Shown: piece after piece, positions 16,423 through 26,300 of the stretch
Layout of the letters: the number at the start of each line of letters is the position of its first letter
Numbering within the stretch: the first letter of the stretch is position 1
Assembly: GCA_913774625.1 (NCBI GenBank)
Contig: CAJYHL010000017.1
Span: 47,755 to 111,754, forward strand
From: an uncultured Acidovorax sp.
GTDB lineage: Bacteria > Pseudomonadota > Gammaproteobacteria > Burkholderiales > Burkholderiaceae_C
Length of the DNA stretch: 64,000 nt
Reading direction: 5' to 3'
Program-made: the position numbers and the translations under genes
Notes under the pieces: generated by a model
Seen by the model: the letters and a program-made list of their open reading frames with translations, nothing else
Databases searched by the model: none
What the model was told of the DNA's origin: nothing

Positions 16423-17895
16423 ATGTCCCTGACCCTCACCCGCACCGACCTGATCCGCAGCGCCAACTTCATCGCCGGCCAGTGGCAGCCCGGCCCCGCC
16501 GGCGCGCTGCTGCCGGTGACGGACCCGGCCACCGGCGCGACCATCACCTCCGTGCCCGATTCCGGCGCCGCCGAAGCCCGTGCCGCGCTCGATGCCGCCC
16601 ATGCGGCCTTCCCCGCCTGGCGCAACGTGCCCGCCAAGCAGCGCGCGGCCATCATCAAGCGCTGGAACGACCTGGTCGTGGCCCACACCGAAGACCTGGG
16701 CCGGCTCATCTCGCTGGAGCAGGGCAAGCCCCTGGCCGAAGGCAAGGGCGAGGTGGCCTATGCCGCCAGCTACATCGAATGGTTCGGCGAAGAGGCCACG
16801 CGCATGAACGGCGAGATCATTCCCGCGCCCGTGGCGGGCCGGCGCATGTTCGCGCTCAAGGAACCCGTGGGCGTGGTCGCCGCCATCACGCCGTGGAACT
16901 TCCCCGCAGCCATGATCGCGCGCAAGATCGCCCCGGCCCTGGCCGCCGGCTGCACGGTGGTCTGCAAGCCGGCCGAAGACACCCCGCTCACCTCGCTCGC
17001 CCTGGTGCTGCTGGCCCATGAGGCGGGCGTGCCGGCGGGTGTGCTCAACATCGTCACGGCCTCGCGCGAGAAGACGCCCGAGGTGGTCGATGTGTGGCTC
17101 GATGACGGCCGCGTGCGCAAGATCACCTTCACCGGCTCCACCCCCGTGGGCAAGCACCTGGCGCGCCGCTCGGCCGACACGCTCAAGAAGCTCTCGCTGG
17201 AGCTGGGCGGCAACGCGCCCTTCATCGTGTTCGACGATGCCGACGTGGATGCCGCCGTCGATGGCTTCATGGCCGCCAAGTTCCGCAACGGCGGCCAGAC
17301 CTGCGTGAGCCCCAACCGCGTGTTCGTGCATGCCAAGGTGCATGAGGCCTTCGCCGCCAAGCTGGCCGCCCGCGTGGGTGCGCTGAAAGTGGGCCCGGCC
17401 AGCGACCCGGCCTCGCAGATCGGCCCCATGATCAACGACCGCGCGGTGGAGAAGATCGAGCGCCACGTTCAGGATGCGGTGGCCAAGGGCGCCAAGGTGC
17501 TCACGGGCGGCAAGCGCCTGACCGAGCTGGGCGCGCACTACTACGCCCCCACGGTGCTGAGCGGCGCCGACGCCGGCATGGCCTGCGCCTGCGAGGAGAC
17601 CTTCGGCCCGGTGGCGCCGCTGACGGTGTTCCACGACGAGGCCGAAGTCATCCAGGCTGCCAACGACACGCCCTTCGGACTGGCCGCCTACTTCTACAGC
17701 CAGAACGTGCGCCGTATCTGGCGCGTGGCGGGCCTGCTGGAAACTGGCATCGTGGGCATCAACGAAGGCGCGCTGGCGGCCGAGGCCGCACCCTTCGGCG
17801 GCGTGAAGGAGTCGGGCTACGGCCGCGAGGGCTCGACCCACGGGCTGGACGACTACCTGCACACCAAGTACCTGTGCCAGGGGCAGCTGGACTGA
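16423..17895 (+). CDS. gabD: NAD(P)-dependent succinate-semialdehyde dehydrogenase
   Basis: A 490-residue aldehyde dehydrogenase, full length and close to GabD. Visible features are the cofactor segment VAAITPWNFPAAMIARK near residue 150, FTGSTPVGK near 240, the general base Glu in LELGGNAPFIVF near 261, and the catalytic Cys in GGQTCVSPNR near residue 292. It oxidises a semialdehyde such as succinate semialdehyde to the acid, feeding the TCA cycle. It is the last gene of the plus-strand operon and is followed by a terminator at 17924. Related enzymes also take glutarate or aspartate semialdehyde, so the true substrate depends on the upstream pathway. Confidence 0.92.
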   Translation: MSLTLTRTDLIRSANFIAGQWQPGPAGALLPVTDPATGATITSVPDSGAAEARAALDAAHAAFPAWRNVPAKQRAAIIKRWNDLVVAHTEDLGRLISLEQGKPLAEGKGEVAYAASYIEWFGEEATRMNGEIIPAPVAGRRMFALKEPVGVVAAITPWNFPAAMIARKIAPALAAGCTVVCKPAEDTPLTSLALVLLAHEAGVPAGVLNIVTASREKTPEVVDVWLDDGRVRKITFTGSTPVGKHLARRSADTLKKLSLELGGNAPFIVFDDADVDAAVDGFMAAKFRNGGQTCVSPNRVFVHAKVHEAFAAKLAARVGALKVGPASDPASQIGPMINDRAVEKIERHVQDAVAKGAKVLTGGKRLTELGAHYYAPTVLSGADAGMACACEETFGPVAPLTVFHDEAEVIQAANDTPFGLAAYFYSQNVRRIWRVAGLLETGIVGINEGALAAEAAPFGGVKESGYGREGSTHGLDDYLHTKYLCQGQLD

Positions 17896-17923
17896 GCGGA
17901 CCGCTCCCGGCCGGCCGTATATG

Positions 17924-17960
17924 AAAAGCCCGCGCTGCCTGAGAAGGCGGCGCGGGCTTT
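17924..17960. terminator. Terminator between gabD and eptA, probably bidirectional
   Basis: Stem AAAGCCCGCGCTGCC (17924-17938), loop TGAGAAG, stem ending GCGCGGGCTTT at 17960, with one mismatch. A and T runs flank both sides. It lies between convergent genes and can serve both. Confidence 0.8.
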
Positions 17961-18016
17961 GCAGCTTCTGCGGCGTGGCAGGCGGCAAGCAGCAGGCCCG
18001 CTCGCCTGCAGTCGCT

Positions 18017-19753
18017 TCAGCCCTTGGCCTGGGGCGCCTTGCCCTCGCAGCCGCTGAACAGATCAAGCTGCGGCTTGTACACCCCGGTCTGCACGTCCAG
18101 CAGGCCCAGCACCGAGTGGAAGTAGTTGTCGTGCGTGATGCGCTTGGCGCCCATGGCTTCGCGCAGGCAGGCCGTGGTCAGGCCCCGGCGCTGCTCCATG
18201 GCGGGCGACACCCAGGTGATCCAGGCCACGTGCTTCTGCACGTCGGGCGCGATGGAGTAGGGCATGCCGTGCAGGTAGATGTTGTTCTCGCCCAGCGATT
18301 CGCCGTGGTCGGCCACGTAGATCATCGAGGTCTGCGCGGTGCCGTCATGCGACTGCAGCCAGCGGATGGTCTCGTCCAGGAAGTGGTCGGTTTCCACGAT
18401 GCTGTTGTCGTAGGCGTTCCAGAGCTGTTCCTTGCTGCATTCCTGCAGGTTGACGGACTTGCATTCGGGCTGGAAGGGCTTGCGGTCGGGCGCGGAGCGG
18501 CGGAAGTAGGCCGGGCCGTGGCTGCCGATCTGGTGCAGCACCACCACCGTGCCGCGTGCGCGCTGCTCGGCCGGCAGCGCGGCGATGCGCTCGTCCAGGC
18601 CCTTGAGCATCACCATGTCCAGGCATTCGCCGTCGGGGCACATGCCGGGCACCTTGGAGGACGAGGTGTTGGTCTCGCCGATGCGGTCGCACACGCCCTT
18701 GCAGCCGCCCTGGTTGTCCACCCACAGCACGGCCAGGCCCGCATGGTGCAGCACGTCGATCAGGCTTTCGTAGCGGCCCTTGCGCGATTCGTAGCCCTCC
18801 TTGCCCAGGTGCGAGAACATGCAGGGCACCGAGGTGGCGGTGCTGGTGCCGCAGGACCAGGCATCGCGCGCCGTCACCAGGTCGCTGCGGGCCGACAGCA
18901 GCGGCGTGGTGGGCCGGCCGTAGCCGTTGAGCGCGAAGTTGCCGCTGCGGCCGGTTTCGCCCAGCACCAGCACCAGGAGCGGCGGCTTGTTGGCCGGCGC
19001 CGCGTAGCTGGCGCCCAGGCGGGCGTCGGCGCCCACCGGCTGCACGGGGCCCTGGTCCTGCCGGAAGGGGCGGACGGCCAGCTCGGCCGCGGCATAGAAG
19101 CTGTTGACCGGGTTGATCATGTAGCGCAGCTGCGTGTGGTTGCGCATGGTGGACGAGAAGGGCTGGAAGACCCAGAGCAGCATCAGCGCCGCCGCCACCA
19201 CGCTGCCCACGATCAGCAGCAGCTGGTGCAGCGTCAGCTTGAGCCAGGACAGCCGCGCCCTGCGCTGGCGCAGCAGCCACCAGATGGGCGGCACCGACAG
19301 CGCCCCCACGACGAGCGGCAGACGCAGCGTGAACAGGCTGGTGGCTTCGCGCGTGTCGGTCTGCATCACGTTGGCCAGCATGTCGGCATCGATCACGATG
19401 CCGTAGGCCGCGATGAAGTAGCTGCCGAAGGCCGCGGCCAGCACCGCGAAGATCAGCACCGGCTTGACGGCGCGCCCCCAGCCCAGCAGGGCCAGCACGG
19501 CGGCGTTGCCGGCCGCCACGATGAAGATGAAGGCCGCCAGGAAACCCGCGCGCTGCAGGTTCATCGCACCCGGCAGATCGACCACGGCACGCCAGAGCGG
19601 CAGGTTGCAGGCCGTGGCCAGCCAGAGGCTGATCAGCACGATCAGGCGGGCGGGGTGGACGGAGGGAGGCTGGCTGGCAGGCGCTGCATGGCCGCCGCTG
19701 CGCGAAGCGCGTGCGGCAGCCTGCAGCCCGGAGAAGGACGGGATCAGGCGCAT
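18017..19753 (-). CDS. eptA: Lipid A phosphoethanolamine transferase
   Basis: A 578-residue inner membrane enzyme that transfers phosphoethanolamine from phosphatidylethanolamine to lipid A on the periplasmic side, which lowers negative charge and binding of cationic peptides. The N-terminal third holds about five membrane segments (from LIVLISLWLATACNLPLW to LLIVGSVVAAALMLLWVF). The periplasmic sulfatase-fold domain has the metal site LVLVLGETGRSGNFALNGYG, the Thr nucleophile in CGTSTATSVPCMFS near residue 305, and YVADHGESLGEN. Several paired Cys match the family's disulfides. The start at 19753 is preferred over 19774. It is a single-gene unit with a shared terminator. Whether it is induced cannot be seen. 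Confidence 0.92.
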   Translation of the reverse strand: MRLIPSFSGLQAAARASRSGGHAAPASQPPSVHPARLIVLISLWLATACNLPLWRAVVDLPGAMNLQRAGFLAAFIFIVAAGNAAVLALLGWGRAVKPVLIFAVLAAAFGSYFIAAYGIVIDADMLANVMQTDTREATSLFTLRLPLVVGALSVPPIWWLLRQRRARLSWLKLTLHQLLLIVGSVVAAALMLLWVFQPFSSTMRNHTQLRYMINPVNSFYAAAELAVRPFRQDQGPVQPVGADARLGASYAAPANKPPLLVLVLGETGRSGNFALNGYGRPTTPLLSARSDLVTARDAWSCGTSTATSVPCMFSHLGKEGYESRKGRYESLIDVLHHAGLAVLWVDNQGGCKGVCDRIGETNTSSSKVPGMCPDGECLDMVMLKGLDERIAALPAEQRARGTVVVLHQIGSHGPAYFRRSAPDRKPFQPECKSVNLQECSKEQLWNAYDNSIVETDHFLDETIRWLQSHDGTAQTSMIYVADHGESLGENNIYLHGMPYSIAPDVQKHVAWITWVSPAMEQRRGLTTACLREAMGAKRITHDNYFHSVLGLLDVQTGVYKPQLDLFSGCEGKAPQAKG

Positions 19754-19812
19754 GGGGCGCCATTGTCGGGGCAAGCACTTAAGCGGGGATTAAGAATTTG
19801 TATGTGCTGCGC

Positions 19813-21183
19813 TCAGTCCGGCATGCGGATGTCGAGAGCCAGCTGCAGGCCTTCGGTCTTCTCGTACCGGCGGATGCGCCCGATCATGTCGGCCGAGAGC
19901 ACATGGCCCGCCGACAGCAGCAGCACGCCTTCCCTGGAGAGCAGGTCCTTGCCCAGCGCCATGCCGGGCTGCAGGTTCTCGGGGGCGATGGCTTCCAGGC
20001 GCACGGGCCTGGGCTTGTCCTCCAGGGTGATCTGAAGGAAGACGTCCAGCACCTCGGGGTCGAACTGGGTGCCGCGCCCGCGCTGCAGCAGGGTGCGGGC
20101 CTCGGCCTCGTTCAGGGCTGCGCCCGTCATGTGGCCGTGCATCAGGTCGTCGTAGGTATCCACGACGGCCAGGATGCGCGCGCCCAGCCCGATGTCCGCG
20201 CCCTTGAGCTGATCCGGAAAGCCGGTGCCGTCGAAGCGCTCGTGGTGCGAGCGGATCAGCGCCGCCACGGCCTGGTGGTCGTCCAGCGCCATGAAGGACT
20301 GCGCGCCCAGCACGGGGTGGCGCTGGTAGAGCGCCATTTCCGGCGCGGCGAGCTTGCCCACGGGCTTGCTCAGGATGGTGTCGGGCAGGGCCATGAAGCC
20401 CACGTCGTGGAGCAGGCTGGCGACGAACACGTCCTGCACCGCGTCTTCCTCCATGCCCATGGCGGCGGCCACCTTGCGCGCCAGATGGGCCGAGCGCTTG
20501 CCGTGCCCGGCCAGCACGCCGCTGCGCAGCTCCATCAGGTTGGAGAAGATCTTGATGCTGGTGAGGTAGTTGCGCCGCAGCCGGTCGTTGGCCTGGCGCA
20601 GCTCGGCGGTGCGTTCCTGCACGCGCAGCTCCAGCCCGGCGTTGAGGCTGCGCAATTCCTCGTTCTGCGCCTGGGTCAGCGCCTGCAGGGCGTCGCGTTC
20701 GCGCTCCAGCATGCGGCGTTCCGCGGCCTGGCGCACGGTCAGGCGCAGCTCGTTCTCCTCCCAGGGCTTGTGGATGTAGCGGTAGATCTGCCCCTCGTTG
20801 ATGGCCGCGATGGTGGCCTTCATGTCGGCATAGCCCGTGAGCAGGATGCGCGAGGTCGCCGGCCAGCGCTCCCGCACCCGGGCGAGCAGCTCGGCCCCGT
20901 CCATGCCCGGCATGCGCATGTCGCTCACCACCACGTCCACGGGCTGCTGCTCCAGCAGCGCCAGGGCTTCGGCGCCGCTGCCGGCCTGCAGCAGCTTGCA
21001 GTCTTCGGCGCGCAGCACGCGCTTGAGGGCCGAAAGAATGCTGGGCTCGTCATCGACGCACAGCACCGTCCAGGCCGCGGGTGCGAGCGGGGACGGCGAG
21101 GCGGCAGGCAGTGCAGTGGCGCCGGCTTGCGGGGCGTCCGGGTCCGCTGGCGGCGCTTGGGGGGGCAATGTGGTCGTGTCCAT
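19813..21183 (-). CDS. Response regulator with HD-GYP output domain
   Basis: A 456-residue cytoplasmic protein. After an Ala/Pro-rich leader, residues about 38-155 form a REC domain (TVLCVDDEPSILSAL, phospho-acceptor Asp in VVVSDMRMPGMDG, and late KPWEENEL). A coiled coil spans about 158-205. The HD-GYP domain spans about 210-400, with LHDVGFMALPDTIL and HHERFDGTGFPDQLKG, and is expected to hydrolyse cyclic di-GMP. The signature reads Gly-Phe-Pro instead of Gly-Tyr-Pro, a common variant. It is the last gene of a five-gene signalling operon, 36 bases after the histidine kinase, which is its likely phosphodonor. Confidence 0.93.
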   Translation of the reverse strand: MDTTTLPPQAPPADPDAPQAGATALPAASPSPLAPAAWTVLCVDDEPSILSALKRVLRAEDCKLLQAGSGAEALALLEQQPVDVVVSDMRMPGMDGAELLARVRERWPATSRILLTGYADMKATIAAINEGQIYRYIHKPWEENELRLTVRQAAERRMLERERDALQALTQAQNEELRSLNAGLELRVQERTAELRQANDRLRRNYLTSIKIFSNLMELRSGVLAGHGKRSAHLARKVAAAMGMEEDAVQDVFVASLLHDVGFMALPDTILSKPVGKLAAPEMALYQRHPVLGAQSFMALDDHQAVAALIRSHHERFDGTGFPDQLKGADIGLGARILAVVDTYDDLMHGHMTGAALNEAEARTLLQRGRGTQFDPEVLDVFLQITLEDKPRPVRLEAIAPENLQPGMALGKDLLSREGVLLLSAGHVLSADMIGRIRRYEKTEGLQLALDIRMPD

Positions 21184-21219
21184 GGCTGTCGTGTCTTGGC
21201 GTTGGCGGGGCGCCGGGGC

Positions 21220-22179
21220 CTAGGCCGCGGCCTGCAGGGCCGGCTCGTGGAGGATGGGGATGGCGATGCGAAAGCGCGTGCCCACGCCCGGCTCGCTGCT
21301 CACCTCCATGCGCCCGCCGTGCTTTTGCACGATGCCGTAGGACAGCGACAGGCCCAGGCCCGTGCCCTTGCCGACCGGCTTGGTCGTGAAGAAGGGATCG
21401 AAGATGCGCTGCAGGTTCTCGGGCGCGATGCCGCAGCCGGTGTCGGCCACTTCCACCCAGGCGTTGGCGCCTTCCACCCCGGTGCTGATGGTGATGGTGC
21501 CGCGCTCCGCCGTGATGGCGTGCGCGGCATTGACCAGCAGGTTCATGAAGACCTGGTTCATTTCCGAGGGCAGGCACTGCACCTCGGGCAGAGGGCCGTA
21601 GCGCTTGACCACGTCGGCCTTGTACTTGATCTCGTTGTTGACGATGTTGAGCGTGGAGTCGATGCCCGCGTGCAGGTCCACGCTCTCCCATTCCTGGCGC
21701 GCGTCCACGCGCGAGAAGTCCTTGAGGTCCTGCACGATCTTGCGCACCCGCTGGATGCCGTCGCGCGATTCGCGCATCAGGTTGGGAATGTCGTCCTTGA
21801 GGTAGTCGATGTCGAGCTCGGCCTTGAGCTGGCGGATGCGCGCGACGGCGCCGGCATCGCCCATATGGGCCTCGGCCTCCTCGTAGGCGTCCAGCATCTG
21901 GAACAGATCGCCCAGGTACTGCTCCAGCGTGCCGAAGTTGGAGAAGATGAAGCCGATGGGGTTGTTGATCTCGTGCGCCACGCCGGCGGCGAGCTGCCCG
22001 ATGGAGGCCAGCTTCTCGGACTGGATGAGCTTGTTCTGCGCTTCCGAGAGCTTGCCGTTGAGCTCCTTGAGATCGCTGTTGGCCTGGATCAGCTCGCCCA
22101 CGATGGATCGGATCTGCTCGTCCGACATCTCTGCGAGCTTGGTTTCATGGTCCGGCGTGGACAGGGCGGGGGATGTCAT
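21220..22179 (-). CDS. Soluble histidine kinase
   Basis: A 319-residue sensor kinase without membrane segments. A coiled coil at about 20-60 leads to the phospho-acceptor His in [19 protein letters not shown] near residue 70. The ATPase part has the N box ([16 protein letters not shown]), G1 box ([13 protein letters not shown]), F box ([23 protein letters not shown]) and final G3-like [11 protein letters not shown]. There is no sensory domain of its own, so the signal may come from a partner in the operon. The start overlaps the HDOD stop as ATGA, implying coupled translation. It probably phosphorylates the REC-HD-GYP protein and perhaps the REC domain of the first gene. Confidence 0.92.
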   Translation of the reverse strand: MTSPALSTPDHETKLAEMSDEQIRSIVGELIQANSDLKELNGKLSEAQNKLIQSEKLASIGQLAAGVAHEINNPIGFIFSNFGTLEQYLGDLFQMLDAYEEAEAHMGDAGAVARIRQLKAELDIDYLKDDIPNLMRESRDGIQRVRKIVQDLKDFSRVDARQEWESVDLHAGIDSTLNIVNNEIKYKADVVKRYGPLPEVQCLPSEMNQVFMNLLVNAAHAITAERGTITISTGVEGANAWVEVADTGCGIAPENLQRIFDPFFTTKPVGKGTGLGLSLSYGIVQKHGGRMEVSSEPGVGTRFRIAIPILHEPALQAAA

Positions 22180-23054
22180 GTCGTCGTCTCCTTGGGCAGG
22201 CTCAGCAGGGACTGCAGGTCGTTGAACTCGCTCTCGATGCTGGCGAACAGGGCCGGCAGATCGTCTTCGCGCAGGTTCAGCCGGGCCCAGGCCAGCGGGT
22301 TCACGCAGGGCACGCCTTCGTCGGCGGCGCCGGCGATGTCCAGCGCATGGGTGATGGCATCGGCGGCATGCACCACGTCGATGAGCGACACCGGGCCTGC
22401 GGGCGGCGGGCGGTGGTGGCCGGCGATGGCCTCCACCACGTCGCTGCTGAAGCGCCAGTGGCGGCACACCCATTCGCCCAGCTCGGCGTGGTCTATGCCC
22501 AGCAGGAGCTGTTCGGCTTCGCTGTGGGAGAGGTCGTTCTGCTCGGCCCAGGCGATGGCCTGGGCCGCCTCCTCGGGATAGTGGCTGTCCACCACCAGGC
22601 GGCCCACGTCGTGCAGCAGGCCGGCCGTGAAGGCGGCTGCCGCGTCCAGCCCCGCGAGCGTGGCCAGCTGGCGCGAGGCCACCGCGCAGCAGACGGAGTG
22701 GCGCCAGAGCGAGGCCATGCGCAGCGATCTGCCGTGCAGCTTCTCGAACTGCATGGTGAGCGCCGCCGCGATCACCAGGTTGCCGAGCTGCCGCAGGCCC
22801 AGGATGTTGATCGCGTCGCGCACCGAGCCCACGCGCCCCGACAGACCGTAGAAGGGGGAGTTGGCCAGCTGCAGCACCTTGATGGACAGGGCCTGGTCCA
22901 GCCGCAGGGTGTTGGAGATGACCTCCAGCGGCACCTCCTTCTGCCGCATCAGCTGCATCAACTCCTGCACCACGGTGGGCAGGGAGGGCAGCGAGCGGAT
23001 GTCGCGCGCCAGGGCTTCGCGGTCCAGCGTCAGCGGGGAGGCGGTGCCGGTCAT
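22176..23054 (-). CDS. HDOD domain signalling protein
   Basis: A 292-residue HDOD protein. The domain covers about residues 15-215 with the typical start IRSLPSLPTVVQELMQLM, the core NTLRLDQALSIKVLQLANSPFYGL, the RDAINILGLRQLGNLVIA helix, and LLHDVGRLVVDSHYPEEA. HDOD domains usually lack catalytic activity and act as scaffolds or stress-signalling modules. It overlaps the small protein before it and the kinase after it by ATGA, so all three are translationally coupled. Confidence 0.92.
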   Translation of the reverse strand: MTGTASPLTLDREALARDIRSLPSLPTVVQELMQLMRQKEVPLEVISNTLRLDQALSIKVLQLANSPFYGLSGRVGSVRDAINILGLRQLGNLVIAAALTMQFEKLHGRSLRMASLWRHSVCCAVASRQLATLAGLDAAAAFTAGLLHDVGRLVVDSHYPEEAAQAIAWAEQNDLSHSEAEQLLLGIDHAELGEWVCRHWRFSSDVVEAIAGHHRPPPAGPVSLIDVVHAADAITHALDIAGAADEGVPCVNPLAWARLNLREDDLPALFASIESEFNDLQSLLSLPKETTT

Positions 23055-23305
23055 GGAAGAGGTACCTCGCGGTAGATGAAGATCGCTCTCTGCAGCACGT
23101 GCGGCGTCTGCCGGGTGCGGCGGAAGAGGTAGTGCAGGCGCTGGCTCCGGGCCAGCGTGTCGGCATCGACCGCTGCGGCCGGCGGGGTGGTGGCGCCTGG
23201 CCTGTCCGCCCCCGCCTCGGCGGGCGGGGCCATCGCGGCTTCGGGGGGCGCCGCGCCGCTGGCTGAAGGCTGCTGCGGCTGGAGAGGGGTGATTGCGGTG
23301 TCCAT
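23051..23305 (-). CDS. Small conserved-context protein in the signalling operon, unknown function
   Basis: An 84-residue frame from the ATG at 23305 (MDTAITPLQPQQP) to the TGA at 23051-23053. The first 45 residues are Pro/Ala-rich and probably disordered. The last 35 are basic and aromatic (LARSQRLHYLFRRTRQ, then LQRAIFIYREVPLP) and could form a short structured or peptide-binding segment. It begins 26 bases after the large multidomain gene and overlaps the HDOD start as ATGA, which supports it being real. I do not recognise a family. Confidence 0.6.
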   Translation of the reverse strand: MDTAITPLQPQQPSASGAAPPEAAMAPPAEAGADRPGATTPPAAAVDADTLARSQRLHYLFRRTRQTPHVLQRAIFIYREVPLP

Positions 23306-23331
23306 GGCGGGTGTCCTTGCGTGCAGGGGGC

Positions 23332-26300
23332 TCAGTTCCGTCCTGCGCCCGTATCGGCGGCGGGTGCGGAGGGCGAAGGCGAGGGTGGCAGCGATGGCGC
23401 CTCCGTGCCCGGGGCCTTGCCGCCTGTGCCGTGCGGCTGGCGGTGGTGCTGGGTCAGCACCATCAGCAGCCCGCGGGGCGGGGTGTCGCCCAGGGCGCGC
23501 ACCTTCATGCTCCAGTGCGGGCCCTGCCAGTGCAGTGGCGGGGCGGCCATGGCGGCCACGGAGGCGGCCTGGCCCGGGCCGGCCGCAGGCAGGTCCTGCT
23601 GCAGCACCGCGGCGGCGGGCTCGCCCAGCAGCGGCGTGGCCAGGCCCAGGGTGCGCTGCGCTTCCTGGTTGGCCAGCACGATGGTGCCGTCGGGGTCTAT
23701 GCCCAGCAGGGGCACGGGCAGCAGTTCCACCATGTCGCGCACCGCGTCGGCACGGGCGCTTTCCTGGTCGATCTGCTGCTGCTGCGAGCCCAGCACCTGC
23801 TCCAGCTGCTGGTTGGCGGTGGCCAGGGCTTCGCTGGCGGTGATCACTTCCGAGGCCAGGCGCTTGTTCTCGTCGGCCATTTCCTTGTGGGCGAAGGCTT
23901 CCCGCACATGCACCAGCAGGCGCTCGTCGTCCCAGGGCTTGGTCAGGAAGCGGTAGATGGCGCCTTCGTTCACCGCATCGGTGATGGACTGCAGCTCTGT
24001 GTAGCCGGAGAGCACCATGCGCACGGTGTCGGGGTAGAGCTCCTTGGCCCGGCGCAGGAATTCGACGCCCGTCATGCCCGGCATGCGCTGGTCGGACAGC
24101 ACCACGTCCACTTCGTATTCGGCCATGCGCTGCAGGCCTTCGGCGCCGCTGCCGGCCGTGGCGATGCGGTAGCCCTCGCGCCGGAAGAGCCGGCGCAGGG
24201 CCGAGACGATGTTGGGCTCGTCGTCCACCAGCAGCAGCGTGCGTTCGCGCCGGCGCGCCAGCAGGTGGTCTGGCAGGCGCAGCTTGCTGGCCAGCATGCG
24301 CGCCAGCCCGTCCGCATCCACCGGCGCGGCCAGCACGGGGCCCTGCATGCGGTCGCAGCCGTTGGCGATCAGCAGCGTGAGCTGGCCGGTGGTTTCCACG
24401 CCGTCGGCCAGCACCTTCATCTGCAGGCTGTGCGCCATGTTGATGATGGCCCGGGTGAGGGAGACGTCGCCCGTGGCAGCGGTCACGTCGGGCACGCAGG
24501 AGCGATGCACCTTGATCACGTCCACCGGCAGGGTGCGCAGCAGGCCCAGGTTGGTGAAGCCCGCGCCGAAGTCGCCCAGCGATATCTCCAGCCCCATGCC
24601 GCGCAGCTGGGCCAGCGTGCGCACCAGCGTGGGCGGGGCGTTGAAGAGCGCCTGTTCGCTGATCTCCACGCCCAGTGCCTGCGGCGTCAGCCCGTTGCTG
24701 GACAGGGTGCGGCGCAGCTTGTCCACCATGTCGGGCTGCTGCAGCTCCAGCATGGAGATGCGCAGGGACAGCCGGGGCACGCGCACGCCGGCCTGGTCCC
24801 AGGCATGCAGCTGGCGGCAGGCGGCGTCGCGCTTCCAGTCGCCCAGCATCACGATCAGGCCGGTCTGCATGGCGACGGGCGTGAACTCGGCGGCGGGCAC
24901 TTCGCCCAGCTCCTGGCTGTGCCAGCGCAGCACGAGCTGGATGCCGGCGAGCTCGCCGCTGGTCAGGTCGGCCTGCAGCTGGTAGTTGAGCCGCAGCTCG
25001 TCGCGCTCCACCGCGTGGCGCAGGCCCGATTCGATGGCCAGCCTGCGCAGGGCCAGGTTGCGGGTCTCGGGGGTGTACACCGCCACCTGCTCGCCGCTGG
25101 CGTCGATGCCCATGCGCGCGGTCTGGGCGGCCTCCAGCAGGCCGCCGGCATGGTCGGCGTCCTCGGGGAAGCGGGCCACGCCCACGCGCGCGCCGGGCAC
25201 GATCTCGGCCGAGCCCAGGCGCTCGGCCTTGGACAGGGCCTGCACCACCTCCCGGGCATGGCGCAGGCCCTGCGGGTCCAGCGCGGCGCTTTCCGGGCTG
25301 AGCAGGATGGCGAACTCGCCGCCGTCCAGCCGGGCCACGGTATCGCCGGGCTCCGCCAGGGTGCATAAGCGTGCCGCCACGGCCATGGCCATGGCGTCGC
25401 CGGCGCCGTAGCCCATGGCCTGCTTGAGGTGGTCCACCTGGTCCACCTGGATGGACAGCAGCAGGAAGGGCTGGGGATTCCACCTGGCGCTATGCACCGC
25501 GGCATCGATGCGGTCCAGCAGCTGGGTGCGGTTGGCCAGGCCGGTCACCTCGTCGTGGTTGGCCAGTTCCTGGATACGCTGCTCGGCCTCGCGCTGGGCG
25601 GTGATGTCCTGGACGATGAGGTAGCCGTGGCGGCGCCCGGACGGGTCCGTCTCGACCATGCCGCGCTGCAGCACCACCAGCCGCGTGCCGTCCGCGCGCA
25701 CCAGCCGGTGCTGGAATTCGAAGGGCTCGTCGGACAGGGCCCCGCGCCAGATCGAGGCCGCATAGCCGCGCTCCTTGGCGGGCAGCCAGTGCAGCAGGCG
25801 CCAGCTGGGCCGGGCGTCGGGCTGGAAGGGCAGGCCGAGCAGGGCATGCAGGCCTTTGGAGAGCACGGCCTTGCCGCCGTCCAGGTCCAGCTCCGCGGAG
25901 CCGCTGCGCCCCATGGTCTCGGTCTGCTCCAGCATGCGCGCCCGCCACTGCGACGAGAACGCGATCTGCGCCCGCTGCGGGTCGTCCACCAGGGTGATGA
26001 GCTCGGCGCCTTCGCCCAGCGCCGGAAGCTGCCGGGAATAGGCGCGGCCGTTGAAGAGCCGGCCCCGCGAATCCTTGCTGCTCACATGCCGCTGGCCGCG
26101 GCCTATGCCCTGCAGCTGGGGCCACAGTTCGGGCCACTGCTGCTGAAGCCAGTCGGCGGGGCGCGCTGCATCCTCGGCGCCGGCACCCAGCAGTTCGGCG
26201 AAGCGGGCGTTGATGAACTGCGGGGCGCCATGCACCAGCAGGCACAGGCCCATGGGCGTCGCATCGAAGATCTGCCGCTTGAGGCCTTCCACTTCGGCCG

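Noticed and set aside
1171..17895. Ectoine degradation (doe) cluster
   Set aside because: Lrp regulator, class III aminotransferase and semialdehyde dehydrogenase resemble doeX, doeD and doeC, but the ectoine hydrolase (doeA, M24 type) and deacetylase (doeB) are absent.
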